Shown: positions 1 to 5,156 of the stretch, one piece after another | How positions within the stretch are numbered: position 1 is the stretch's first letter | How the letters are laid out: each line of letters begins with the position of its first letter | Source: a virus | Reading direction: 5' to 3' (one strand) | DNA length: 41,907 nt | IMG/VR virus record: IMGVR_UViG_3300033149_000786 | Coordinates: 1-41,907 of that record | Made by a program: the position numbers and the translations under genes | The notes under the pieces: generated by a model | What the model was told of the DNA's origin: nothing | Databases searched by the model: none | The model's input: the letters and a program-made list of their open reading frames with translations, nothing else

Positions 1-111
1 AGTTTCAAGTGACAGTTGCAATAAAAGTAAAGGTTGGCGGGTACAGTGTCTCTGTTGCCAGCATCAATGGCTAATGGCTGGCTGTTGCGATTCTGGGCAT
101 AGCTGGAGTGG
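1..111. repeat. Terminal direct repeat, left copy (circular assembly overlap)
   Basis: Bases 1-94 are identical to 41797-41890. The next 17 bases match the last 17 of the window with 4 differences. Such redundancy is what an assembler leaves when a circular or circularly permuted molecule is cut open. True fixed terminal repeats of a linear phage are possible but the degenerate outer end and the position in a gene-free gap fit an assembly overlap better. Confidence 0.85.
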
Positions 112-134
112 CTGGCTAAACTGAACTAAACTAA

Positions 135-182
135 ACTAAACAAAATAAAAGCGGAGGAGCTTGACAACTGAACTCCTCCGCT
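135..182 (-). terminator. Rho-independent terminator of the left minus-strand operon
   Basis: AGCGGAGGAG (150-159) and CTCCTCCGCT (173-182) form a perfect 10-bp stem with a 13-nt loop. Read on the minus strand the stem is followed by TTTTATTTTGTTT. It lies about 25 bases past the stop codon of the last minus-strand gene (207), as expected for the end of that operon. Confidence 0.9.
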
Positions 183-206
183 CTGGTACTACTGGCAGTA
201 CGGCTT

Positions 207-740
207 CTAGCTCATGTATCCGCCTTTCTTCAAAAGTGCCTCTCGGATTGCGTATCTCCAGTTTTTATCCGAGTTACTGTCCCACGCTTGCTGGAAGGTT
301 ATGCCATCTTTGTACTCTTCCGCACCAAACTTTTCCAGCAAGTCGGGCGTTGATACATTGAACCTTTTACCAGTTCCGCCGCCTCCGCCGCCCGATTTCC
401 TGGGTGCTGCCTTGGTCAATCTGCATGACGGCTCTTTGTCGCCAAAGTCCCAGTTGAAGAATATCCCGTCAGCCATGTCCAGTTCTCCAGAATCTACCAT
501 TTTAGCCAGGGCTTTCATTATGGTATCTTTGACTGTATTGACCTTAGCGTCCAGGGCTGCTTGCCTGGCTGCCAGCTCTGCAGCTTCTTTGGCTTTTTGA
601 GCTTTGACTAGCTCTTGTGCTACCTTAGCTACGGCTTTGTAGTCTCCGCTGGCAACCGCCTTATTCATCTCCTCCATTAGCGTTTGCTCGGTCTTTGGCT
701 GCTCTTCCGTGGCAACCTGGGCTTGTGCTTCTTCTGCCAT
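207..740 (-). CDS. Hypothetical coiled-coil protein with glycine linker (177 aa)
   Basis: Unrecognised function. The first ~95 residues are Ala/Lys/Glu-rich and should form a coiled coil. A short acidic-aromatic stretch (FFNWDFGDKEP) follows, then a basic linker with six consecutive glycines, and a compact C-terminal segment of ~55 residues containing KRFNVSTPDLLEKFG and many Trp/Tyr/Lys. The layout suggests an oligomerising protein with a small C-terminal domain, perhaps nucleic-acid binding, but this is inference. The ATG at 740 is chosen because GGAGGT lies 7 bases upstream; a TTG five codons earlier would sit on that ribosome site. It is the last gene of the left operon, just before the terminator. 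Confidence 0.8.
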   Translation of the reverse strand: MAEEAQAQVATEEQPKTEQTLMEEMNKAVASGDYKAVAKVAQELVKAQKAKEAAELAARQAALDAKVNTVKDTIMKALAKMVDSGELDMADGIFFNWDFGDKEPSCRLTKAAPRKSGGGGGGTGKRFNVSTPDLLEKFGAEEYKDGITFQQAWDSNSDKNWRYAIREALLKKGGYMS

Positions 741-792
741 TGTTGGCACCTCCAATGTTATTTTATCTTGACATAACTAGCTGTGTTGTCGC

Positions 793-975
793 TCAGCTAG
801 GTATATCCTGCTTTGTTATGCGCCTAATTGCTAATGCTGACTCCTCCACTTGCTCTATAAATGGTGCAAGCTGGTTCCATAAATGTGGTAGGTCACTAGG
901 GAATATATCCCGTATTGTCCTAGTTGCCTTACATATTATCCCTACTTGCTCGGAGATGTAGATGCGCTGCTTCAT
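793..975 (-). CDS. Small hypothetical protein (60 aa)
   Basis: A 60-residue protein starting MKQRIYISEQ, predicted mostly helical, with no motif I recognise. AGGAGG precedes the ATG by 8 bases, and a consensus promoter at 1008-1037 lies immediately upstream, so this is the first gene of its own transcript, followed by the coiled-coil gene. The stop codon falls inside a small 7-bp inverted repeat (777-783/794-800) that could act as a weak attenuator or transcript-stabilising hairpin before the next gene. Confidence 0.75.
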   Translation of the reverse strand: MKQRIYISEQVGIICKATRTIRDIFPSDLPHLWNQLAPFIEQVEESALAIRRITKQDIPS

Positions 976-1007
976 TGTGCTGACCTCCTTTTATCATTGG
1001 TATATCA

Positions 1008-1037
1008 ATCATAGCACATCTGGCAACCAGGTGTCAA
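1008..1037 (-). promoter_or_regulatory. Sigma-70-type promoter, leftward
   Basis: On the minus strand TTGACA (1037-1032) is separated by 18 bases from TATGAT (1013-1008). The predicted start site is about 30 bases before the ATG at 975. The -35 box overlaps the stop codon of the upstream small ORF (1034-1036). Confidence 0.85.
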
Positions 1038-1189
1038 GCTCTCGAAGGTACTGGTATGGAGTGGTACTTTGGTACTAGCTCAAGTGCTCTAGCAGCTGGC
1101 TGGTAGGACTTTACATAACGTCCTGACCAGAACCATTTACAATCCGCCCAAATGGAGAGCACGGCATAGCATCTGGCAGAAAGTCGCAC
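1034..1189 (-). CDS. Small conserved-looking phage protein (51 aa), start uncertain
   Basis: This frame between two annotated genes encodes a Trp/Tyr-rich peptide containing WADCKWFWSGRYVKSY followed by QPAARALELVP and a Pro-rich tail. The phrase resembles a short segment I associate with small phage proteins, so I judge it coding, but I cannot name a family. The frame opens just after a TGA near 1228; GTG at 1189 is the first usual start, without a clear ribosome site. It may therefore be the remnant of a longer gene that has lost its start, or be translated by coupling. Its stop overlaps the -35 box of the next promoter. Confidence 0.5.
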   Translation of the reverse strand: MRLSARCYAVLSIWADCKWFWSGRYVKSYQPAARALELVPKYHSIPVPSRA

Positions 1190-1265
1190 ATGGTACGGTA
1201 GGGCAAGTTTTCAATATGGCTCTTCTTTCTAGGTCTAGGAGGAGAATATTCAAAATGGGATTTGG

Positions 1266-1721
1266 CTACTTAAAAGTAATGGAAAACCTCTTCTTATTGT
1301 CTAATGGGTGATTGTCCTCACGGGGTCTCGAGGGAGTACTCCATGACCTCCCCCGAACTATTTTGTCAAACTTAAACCCAGAAGCTTTTATACTCGAACC
1401 GTCTTCGGACTCGAGAATGTATGTTATGACTTTTTTATAGCCAAGTGCGAAGGCGGCTTTCAACACCGCACTTGTCATTTTGCTAACTACATTAGGAGGA
1501 GTCCAGTCAGTAGTGACTATTCTTGTAATCTCAAGAGTCCTCCCGTCATCAGCTCCTCTGGCTTTGGGAGACTCTACAACTTCTACTCCAACTATATCCC
1601 CGTTTATGGAGTAGCCTATGGAGAATTTATGCCCTATGGGAGGCTTATGGTGCCTGTGGTAAATGCGCACAAACTCCTTTGCCTCATCTAGTGACAGAGG
1701 GACTATTTCACCTTTCCACAT
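1266..1721 (-). CDS. XF1762-family GNAT-like protein (151 aa)
   Basis: The sequence has the signature of the XF1762 family found in phages and mobile elements: YHRHHKPPIGHKFSIG near residue 20, DDGRTLEITRIVT around 60, ALGYKKVITY around 95 and GRSWSTPSRPRED near the C-terminus. The family is thought to have a GNAT (acyltransferase-like) fold; its substrate is unknown. Length is typical. The start is supported by GAGG 8 bases upstream. It lies in the left minus-strand operon after several small cysteine-containing genes. A role in host takeover or modification of nucleic acid is possible but not shown by the sequence. Confidence 0.85.
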   Translation of the reverse strand: MWKGEIVPLSLDEAKEFVRIYHRHHKPPIGHKFSIGYSINGDIVGVEVVESPKARGADDGRTLEITRIVTTDWTPPNVVSKMTSAVLKAAFALGYKKVITYILESEDGSSIKASGFKFDKIVRGRSWSTPSRPREDNHPLDNKKRFSITFK

Positions 1722-1748
1722 TTAATAATCCTCTGATGCCAAAAACTG

Positions 1749-1916
1749 TTATTTGGCTACTTGAGAGTATATAGATTGCAGTTCTTCAAGGTACTTAATT
1801 GTCTGCTCCTCTAGGTAGATAGCGGATGGAGACATAGTGTACCGATACTGCGCCAGACCGTCCCGATGGTACTGCAAGCACTTTGCAATATCCTTTAGGC
1901 GTTCCGAGTTCTCCAT
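1749..1916 (-). CDS. Small hypothetical protein (55 aa)
   Basis: A 55-residue ORF beginning MENSERLKDIAKC and ending in a Tyr/Glu-rich helix (EEQTIKYLEELQSIYSQVAK). AAGGAGG lies 6 bases before the ATG, one of the better ribosome sites in the region. It overlaps the end of the upstream Cys-rich gene by 22 bases in another frame. Function unknown; probably a helical small protein. Confidence 0.75.
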   Translation of the reverse strand: MENSERLKDIAKCLQYHRDGLAQYRYTMSPSAIYLEEQTIKYLEELQSIYSQVAK

Positions 1917-2098
1917 GAGTCCTCCTTCTTAAATCCATACGGTACAGATGATGGACAATAGTTAAAGCACTGCCAGTTGAATGTATGGCAACGCAGAGAC
2001 GCACGGTGACCTTTCAGACATTTCGGGCGGAAATGCGGGTGTCCTGTAGTAGTATAGTGTTCGCATAGTTCAATGAGAGGTTTAGATTCTGGTTGCAT
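1895..2098 (-). CDS. Cysteine/histidine-rich small protein, probable zinc finger (67 aa)
   Basis: The protein carries C and H residues spaced as LCEHYTTTGHPHF, CLKGH, LRCHTF and CFNYCP, enough ligands for one or two zinc sites. GHRASLR between them is reminiscent of compact zinc-binding phage proteins. The ATG at 2098 overlaps the end of the upstream gene by 17 bases, so translation is likely coupled; a GTG three codons upstream is an alternative. The purine-rich GAAAGTGAAG just before the start may serve as a weak ribosome site. Confidence 0.75.
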   Translation of the reverse strand: MQPESKPLIELCEHYTTTGHPHFRPKCLKGHRASLRCHTFNWQCFNYCPSSVPYGFKKEDSWRTRNA

Positions 2099-2426
2099 AA
2101 TCTTCACTTTCGACTAGAACTATTTTGGATAGTTTGGAAGGGATACTAACTTTGGGATATAATGCCTTTGCTTTAATCTCAGTGAAACGAGGAGGAAATC
2201 TTCTTTTAAGCCAGGCAGGAAACCAACGGACCTTAAAGGCGTCCCACCAAGTCGAAGGATAATGTACGATGTCTATTGTTTCTCCCCATATCCTTGCTAC
2301 GAGTCTAAGCCCCATACCATCCCAGCACTCGAGGCTTGGAAAGAACTGAACGTCTATGTTCTCTCTAGGTATATCCAGTACTCTCTGGATATAAAATGTA
2401 GTTTCTTCTAATTGAATCTTGCTCAT
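2082..2426 (-). CDS. Hypothetical phage protein (114 aa)
   Basis: Unrecognised. It has an acidic N-terminal part with IDVQFFPSLECWDGMGLRL and a Trp/Arg/Pro-rich centre (WWDAFKVRWFPAWLKRRFPP) that leads into EIKAKALYPKVSIP. I have the impression that the aromatic-basic centre recurs in unrelated phages but cannot name a family. GGGAGG lies 6-7 bases before the ATG. It sits between two small genes in a tightly packed operon. Confidence 0.8.
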   Translation of the reverse strand: MSKIQLEETTFYIQRVLDIPRENIDVQFFPSLECWDGMGLRLVARIWGETIDIVHYPSTWWDAFKVRWFPAWLKRRFPPRFTEIKAKALYPKVSIPSKLSKIVLVESEDYATRI

Positions 2427-2438
2427 GGTACTTCCTCC

Positions 2439-2603
2439 CTAAATATTCTCCGACTCAGCGACTACGACTTTTGTTTTCTTTCCTGTAAACCTGGCTAACC
2501 TTGCATTGATGTCTATGATAGAGTCTTTTTGGACTAGAAAAACTTTGCTGGTATCATTGTCCACTGCTACAACTCCCTCATATATTTTCTGGTGCTCACT
2601 CAT
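2439..2603 (-). CDS. Small hypothetical protein (54 aa)
   Basis: A 54-residue ORF, MSEHQKIYEGVVAVDND..., with alternating hydrophobics suggesting a small beta-rich fold and a C-terminal KTKVVVAESENI. Its ATG overlaps the TGA of the upstream gene (ATGA), with AAGGAGG 6 bases upstream, so it is translationally coupled. No family recognised. Confidence 0.75.
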   Translation of the reverse strand: MSEHQKIYEGVVAVDNDTSKVFLVQKDSIIDINARLARFTGKKTKVVVAESENI

Positions 2604-2971
2604 GGTACTTCCTCCTTTTTAACTTCTACATCAAACGGATATTCTTTATCCATAATGACTGCCGCTACTGCAATCGGGAACTGTTCAGGAGTCAACGCCT
2701 TGCGGAGGTAATAAATATCCTGTATCTTAGCCATTAACCTCTTAGCAGCAGGATGCTTGTCGAGGACTCTTTGATACCCTCCGTCCTCACCATATATCTT
2801 CATAGAGTTCCCCAGCCTGATGCACTCTTCAATATCATCAGGCATCCATTTTACTCTATGGCATACACTGCACTTGTAAACTGTCCCTCCGTCAACTCTT
2901 GTCCTCCCCACCAGCAAGTGTCCTTTGGTGGGAGATTCCTCACAGTACGCATCCAGCCAGGTTATCCCCAA
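2600..2971 (-). CDS. Hypothetical zinc-ribbon protein (about 123 aa), TTG start
   Basis: The frame has a convincing protein from about residue 10: CEESPTKGH, then YKCSVCHRVKWMP (a CxxC knuckle) and a helical C-terminal half ending EVKKEEVP. The frame is open further upstream to 3316, but that extension is Arg/Gly/Ser low-complexity and lies opposite the coding frame of the next gene, so it looks like a shadow. TTG at 2971, with AGGAG 10 bases upstream and a 10-base overlap with the upstream stop, is the best start. A programmed frameshift joining the two frames is possible but unsupported. Confidence 0.7.
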   Translation of the reverse strand: MGITWLDAYCEESPTKGHLLVGRTRVDGGTVYKCSVCHRVKWMPDDIEECIRLGNSMKIYGEDGGYQRVLDKHPAAKRLMAKIQDIYYLRKALTPEQFPIAVAAVIMDKEYPFDVEVKKEEVP

Positions 2972-3411
2972 CTCTTGGGCGCTCCTCCGAGTGGCACGAT
3001 TTCTGCTTTCAGGTTTTCCAACTGTTCCCCCAGATGAATAATCTGGTCTGTGTCTGGGTTCTCGTTTTCTACCTGCTCTCTTAGCCTTTGCATTACTCTT
3101 GCTCTTCTTCTCAGTACTGCCAGCCTTGCTGCTCTTACCTCCTTTGGTATTACTATTGGCTTTCTCCCTCTCATCTCTACATACGGCTTTTCCTCCATCC
3201 TCTCCAGCCCCTGAAGCACGTAGCAACACTGGTTGTCCTTCTTCCTCTTGGCGTGCCAGTGAAATCTCTTTACCCATCGTCTCACCTCGATTCCTTCGCC
3301 TGTGTACTGTTTCCATAGTTTACCGAAGACACAAGGCTCACCGTTTTCTATGACCTCGCCGCAGTAGTTGCACTTAACCGACCTGTTGCACCTGCTAATC
3401 CAAACGTCTAT
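2962..3411 (-). CDS. Zinc-finger protein with probable AUA start (about 149 aa)
   Basis: The frame begins with a four-cysteine finger (RCNRSVKCNYCGE ... EPCVFGK), then WVKRFHWHAKRK, QCCYVLQGLE, EKPYVEMRGRKP and a basic helical C-terminus. The finger, aromatic core and RGRKP tail read as one continuous DNA- or RNA-binding protein. No ATG, GTG, TTG or CTG occurs between the upstream stop and GTG at 3285, which would cut off the finger. AGGAGG stands 8 bases before an ATA codon at 3411 that overlaps the upstream TAG, so AUA initiation is my best reading. A -1 frameshift from the HTH gene at an A-rich run, or a sequence error, are the alternatives. Confidence 0.65.
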   Translation of the reverse strand: MDVWISRCNRSVKCNYCGEVIENGEPCVFGKLWKQYTGEGIEVRRWVKRFHWHAKRKKDNQCCYVLQGLERMEEKPYVEMRGRKPIVIPKEVRAARLAVLRRRARVMQRLREQVENENPDTDQIIHLGEQLENLKAEIVPLGGAPKSWG

Positions 3412-3710
3412 TGCGGGTGCCTCCTTTTTTGGCTGAGGACTCTCTGGGCTGTTCTTTCCGAGAGCCTCATGCCCTTAGCGATTTCTCTTGGCGACCAGCC
3501 TTTATGATACAGGCTGATTATCCTTGCATCTCTTTCGGCTTTCCTTGCCTTGCTAGGAGTCCGTATCTTTCCTTCCATAACCACACACCTGTCATAAGGG
3601 CAGTGGTTAACACAGAAATCTATCCCCTCCTGACTATTCGGGTCAGTGATTCCTGCCTCAGCCATAGCCTGACAAATCCTGTAAACTCCACTGCTCGGTT
3701 CATTACTCAT
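3408..3710 (-). CDS. Cys-motif helix-turn-helix regulator (100 aa)
   Basis: The N-terminal half has a cysteine cluster (DFCVNHCPYDRCVV, residues ~32-45). The C-terminal half is a clear helix-turn-helix: ARIISLYHKGWSPREIAKGM followed by LSERTAQRVL, residues ~62-92. Small HTH proteins with this CPYDxC cluster are common phage transcription regulators; the target here is unknown. It is the first full gene of the left operon, about 90 bases downstream of a consensus promoter. Its ATG lacks a ribosome site of its own (AAAAGATT) and is overlapped by a 15-codon leader ORF, so translation is probably coupled. Confidence 0.85.
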   Translation of the reverse strand: MSNEPSSGVYRICQAMAEAGITDPNSQEGIDFCVNHCPYDRCVVMEGKIRTPSKARKAERDARIISLYHKGWSPREIAKGMRLSERTAQRVLSQKRRHPQ

Positions 3711-3750
3711 AATCTTTTATGCGGGAGACAGAAGGCGGGCAGAGCACCAT
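3703..3750 (-). CDS. Possible 15-codon leader peptide upstream of the HTH gene
   Basis: GGGAGG is followed closely by an ATG opening MVLCPPSVSRIKDYE, whose TAA lies 5-7 bases inside the HTH gene. The small hairpin GGCAGA/TCTGCC (3738-3755) covers this start and part of its ribosome site. Together they suggest coupled, structure-controlled translation of the regulator. The peptide is very short and could be chance. Confidence 0.35.
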   Translation of the reverse strand: MVLCPPSVSRIKDYE

Positions 3751-3805
3751 CTGCCTCCCTGTTCCTGAATACCAGATAGGCATACATATTTACCTATCTA
3801 TTATC

Positions 3806-3835
3806 ATTATACCATATCGGCTACCCAGTTGTCAA
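3806..3835 (-). promoter_or_regulatory. Consensus sigma-70 promoter, leftward early operon
   Basis: Minus strand TTGACA (3835-3830), 18-base spacer ending ATATGG, TATAAT (3811-3806). Both boxes match the consensus perfectly. It faces the HTH regulator and the left operon. Confidence 0.92.
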
Positions 3836-3858
3836 TAGCCTTTGCTCCTTGGTATAAT
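3829..3858 (+). promoter_or_regulatory. Sigma-70 promoter, rightward, overlapping the divergent promoter
   Basis: Plus strand TTGTCA (3829-3834), 18-base spacer ending TTGG, TATAAT (3853-3858). Its -35 overlaps the -35 of the leftward promoter within the palindrome TTGTCAA / TTGACAA, so the two cannot easily be occupied at once. Confidence 0.6.
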
Positions 3859-3884
3859 AAATTACCGCTTGCTGTTAAATATAC

Positions 3885-3913
3885 TTGACAACGGCATCCA
3901 AATATGGTATACT
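3885..3913 (+). promoter_or_regulatory. Sigma-70 promoter, rightward packaging/virion operon
   Basis: TTGACA (3885-3890), 17-base spacer, TATACT (3908-3913), with the spacer ending AATATGG. The same block ATACTTGACA...AATATGGTATACT recurs at 15281-15313. The transcript would start about 50 bases before the ATG at 3973. Confidence 0.9.
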
Positions 3914-3972
3914 TGGGGTATAGGGGATTGAATAACTCTAAACTGACCGAGCTTGTAAGTACTGGAGGACAC

Positions 3973-4524
3973 ATGACATATCCGCCTGAAATAGTAGAGA
4001 ATAACCCCAAGGGAAGTCCAGAAGTCAGTATAGCCTCATCAGTTGTGCCATACGACCGTGATGACGAGAGAGCTTTATACTTCGGTTATCGGGCTTCTGG
4101 TCTATCAGTCCGTGAAACTCTCCACATGATTCAACGGTCTAAGACCTGGTTATCCTTGCAGAGGCGAGACCCAGAGTTCGTTGACCTTGAGAATAGAATC
4201 CCTGAGTTCCGCCGAGAACTTTCCAAGGAATATGTGGAGATAGAGTTCTTCCGCAACTTCCGCCTCATACTAGAAAAAGACCACCAGATTATCCAGAAGT
4301 CCTTGAACCTGAAAAGTGGAGAGTCATTATCTCGTCAAGACCAAGAGTATCTCATCAAACTCCGCTCCCAGTATTCTCCAACTCAAATCCAAATTCTTGA
4401 GGCTATTGTGGAAGGCGGAAAGGGAGGATTCAATTTTGCTCAGTTCGTGGCAGAACACCCTGACATCATCCAGATGTCAAGAACAGACACAGTAACATTG
4501 GCTAGAGGCAAAAGTGAGGATTAA
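3973..4524 (+). CDS. Putative terminase small subunit / HTH protein (183 aa)
   Basis: First gene of the rightward block and three small genes upstream of the large terminase, the usual place for the small subunit. An N-terminal disordered stretch leads to a helix-turn-helix-like segment (LYFGYRASGLSVRETLHMI, residues ~35-53) and a long helical region rich in Arg/Glu. ATG at 3973 has GGAGG 4 bases upstream; an in-frame ATG at 3904 falls inside the promoter -10 region and is rejected. DNA recognition for packaging is inferred from position and HTH, not from a family match. Confidence 0.6.
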   Translation: MTYPPEIVENNPKGSPEVSIASSVVPYDRDDERALYFGYRASGLSVRETLHMIQRSKTWLSLQRRDPEFVDLENRIPEFRRELSKEYVEIEFFRNFRLILEKDHQIIQKSLNLKSGESLSRQDQEYLIKLRSQYSPTQIQILEAIVEGGKGGFNFAQFVAEHPDIIQMSRTDTVTLARGKSED

Positions 4525-4690
4525 AGCCCGAAAAGCTCCTTCTGCTAAACTCAAGCGTGCAGCTAGGAGAAACATAGCAAAGGCTCATTTGGCTAGGATT
4601 AGGCTCCGTGAGCCCAGGAGCATAGGGAGAGTTAGACCTGCGAGACGGACTAGCTCGAGGCAACTAAGAATGCGTGAGATAAGGAGGTAA
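4514..4690 (+). CDS. Arginine-rich small basic protein (58 aa)
   Basis: GTG start with GAGG 5 bases upstream, overlapping the previous gene by 11 bases. About 40% of the 58 residues are Arg or Lys, with hardly any acidic residues (for example KARKAPSAKLKRAARRN and RVRPARRTSSRQ). Such composition suits nucleic-acid neutralisation, as in protamine-like or DNA-packaging accessory proteins. No family recognised; the assignment to DNA binding is inference from charge. Confidence 0.6.
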   Translation: MRIKARKAPSAKLKRAARRNIAKAHLARIRLREPRSIGRVRPARRTSSRQLRMREIRR

Positions 4691-4692
4691 CA

Positions 4693-4938
4693 ATGCCACC
4701 TGCATTGGTTGAGACACTAGCCACTGGGGGGTCAACTGCTGTTCTTGCCCTAATCATCTTTATTATGTATCGTAGAGACAGGAAAGGCAGTGAAGATAAG
4801 CTGAGGCAGGATAGAATGTTTATGGAAGACAGGCTGACAAAGTTGCTTGATGAGGATAGGAAAACTCGGGAGGACAACACTAGGGCAACCACGGAACTTA
4901 CCATTTTGTTAAAATCTATGAATGGGAGGAAAAAGTAA
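4693..4938 (+). CDS. Single-span membrane protein, holin-like (81 aa)
   Basis: Residues ~8-25 (LATGGSTAVLALIIFIMY) form one transmembrane helix followed by RRDRK and a long charged coiled coil. This N-out, one-helix plus charged-tail plan resembles BhlA/UviB-type holins and some spanin-like or membrane-anchor proteins. AAGGAGG precedes the ATG by 5-6 bases. It lies inside the packaging gene group rather than next to a lysin, so a holin role is only a suggestion. Confidence 0.65.
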   Translation: MPPALVETLATGGSTAVLALIIFIMYRRDRKGSEDKLRQDRMFMEDRLTKLLDEDRKTREDNTRATTELTILLKSMNGRKK

Positions 4939-5156
4939 TGGCTGGAAGAGCAAGAAGAGCATCGAGGTCTCGTAGTACTGGCGGAGGAAGAAGATGGATT
5001 CAGAAAGCTATCAAGCGTCCTGGGGCATTTACTAGAAAGGCTAAGGCTGCTGGTATGTCTGTTCAGGCTTATGCCCGAAAGAAACGCCATGCAGCAGGCA
5101 GGCTTGGCAAGCAGGCTAGGTTAGCTCTGACTCTGAAAAAGATAAGTAGGAAGTAA
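4938..5156 (+). CDS. Basic phage protein with GAFTRKAKAAGMSVQ motif (72 aa)
   Basis: A Ser/Arg-rich head and a tryptophan (RRWIQKAIKRPG) precede the motif GAFTRKAKAAGMSVQAYA and KQARLALTLKK. Short basic modules of this form occur in many phages and large DNA viruses; their biochemical role is unsettled, and DNA or virion association is usual. ATG overlaps the previous stop (TAATG) with GGGAGG upstream, and its own TAA overlaps the terminase ATG, so the four genes are tightly coupled. Confidence 0.75.
   Translation: MAGRARRASRSRSTGGGRRWIQKAIKRPGAFTRKAKAAGMSVQAYARKKRHAAGRLGKQARLALTLKKISRK

Larger units (their letters stand above)
1..206. other. Gene-free junction region
   Basis: No ORF with a ribosome site was found here. 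Joined across the window ends with 41711-41907 it makes a gene-free gap of roughly 300 bases between the promoter of the large minus-strand block and the end of the small minus-strand block. It holds three tandem CTAAA units at about 126-140 and the terminator described separately. I see no tRNA or origin-like repeat array. Confidence 0.6.

Noticed and set aside
126-145. CTAAA tandem units as origin iterons
   Set aside because: Only three short units that merge with the A-rich stretch of the terminator; no flanking AT-rich unwinding element or Rep gene beside them.
777-800. 7-bp inverted repeat as a terminator
   Set aside because: No U-tract follows on either strand, and the next gene lies only about 40 bases downstream on the same transcript.
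1245-1310. Tiny plus-strand ORF after AGGAGG near 1242
   Set aside because: Only 18 codons, opposite the XF1762 gene, no promoter facing it; the ribosome-like sequence seems accidental.
1795-2004. 69-residue ORF on the minus strand
   Set aside because: It overlaps two better genes (Cys-rich 67 aa and the 55 aa ORF with AAGGAGG) and has no ribosome site.
2972-3316. N-terminal extension giving a 238-residue protein
   Set aside because: The extension is Arg/Gly/Ser low-complexity and is the shifted frame of a better protein with Cys motifs; a TTG with a ribosome site near 2971 explains the gene.
3904-3972. Upstream ATG for the putative small terminase
   Set aside because: It falls in the -10 region of the promoter at 3885-3913, so it would not be on the transcript.
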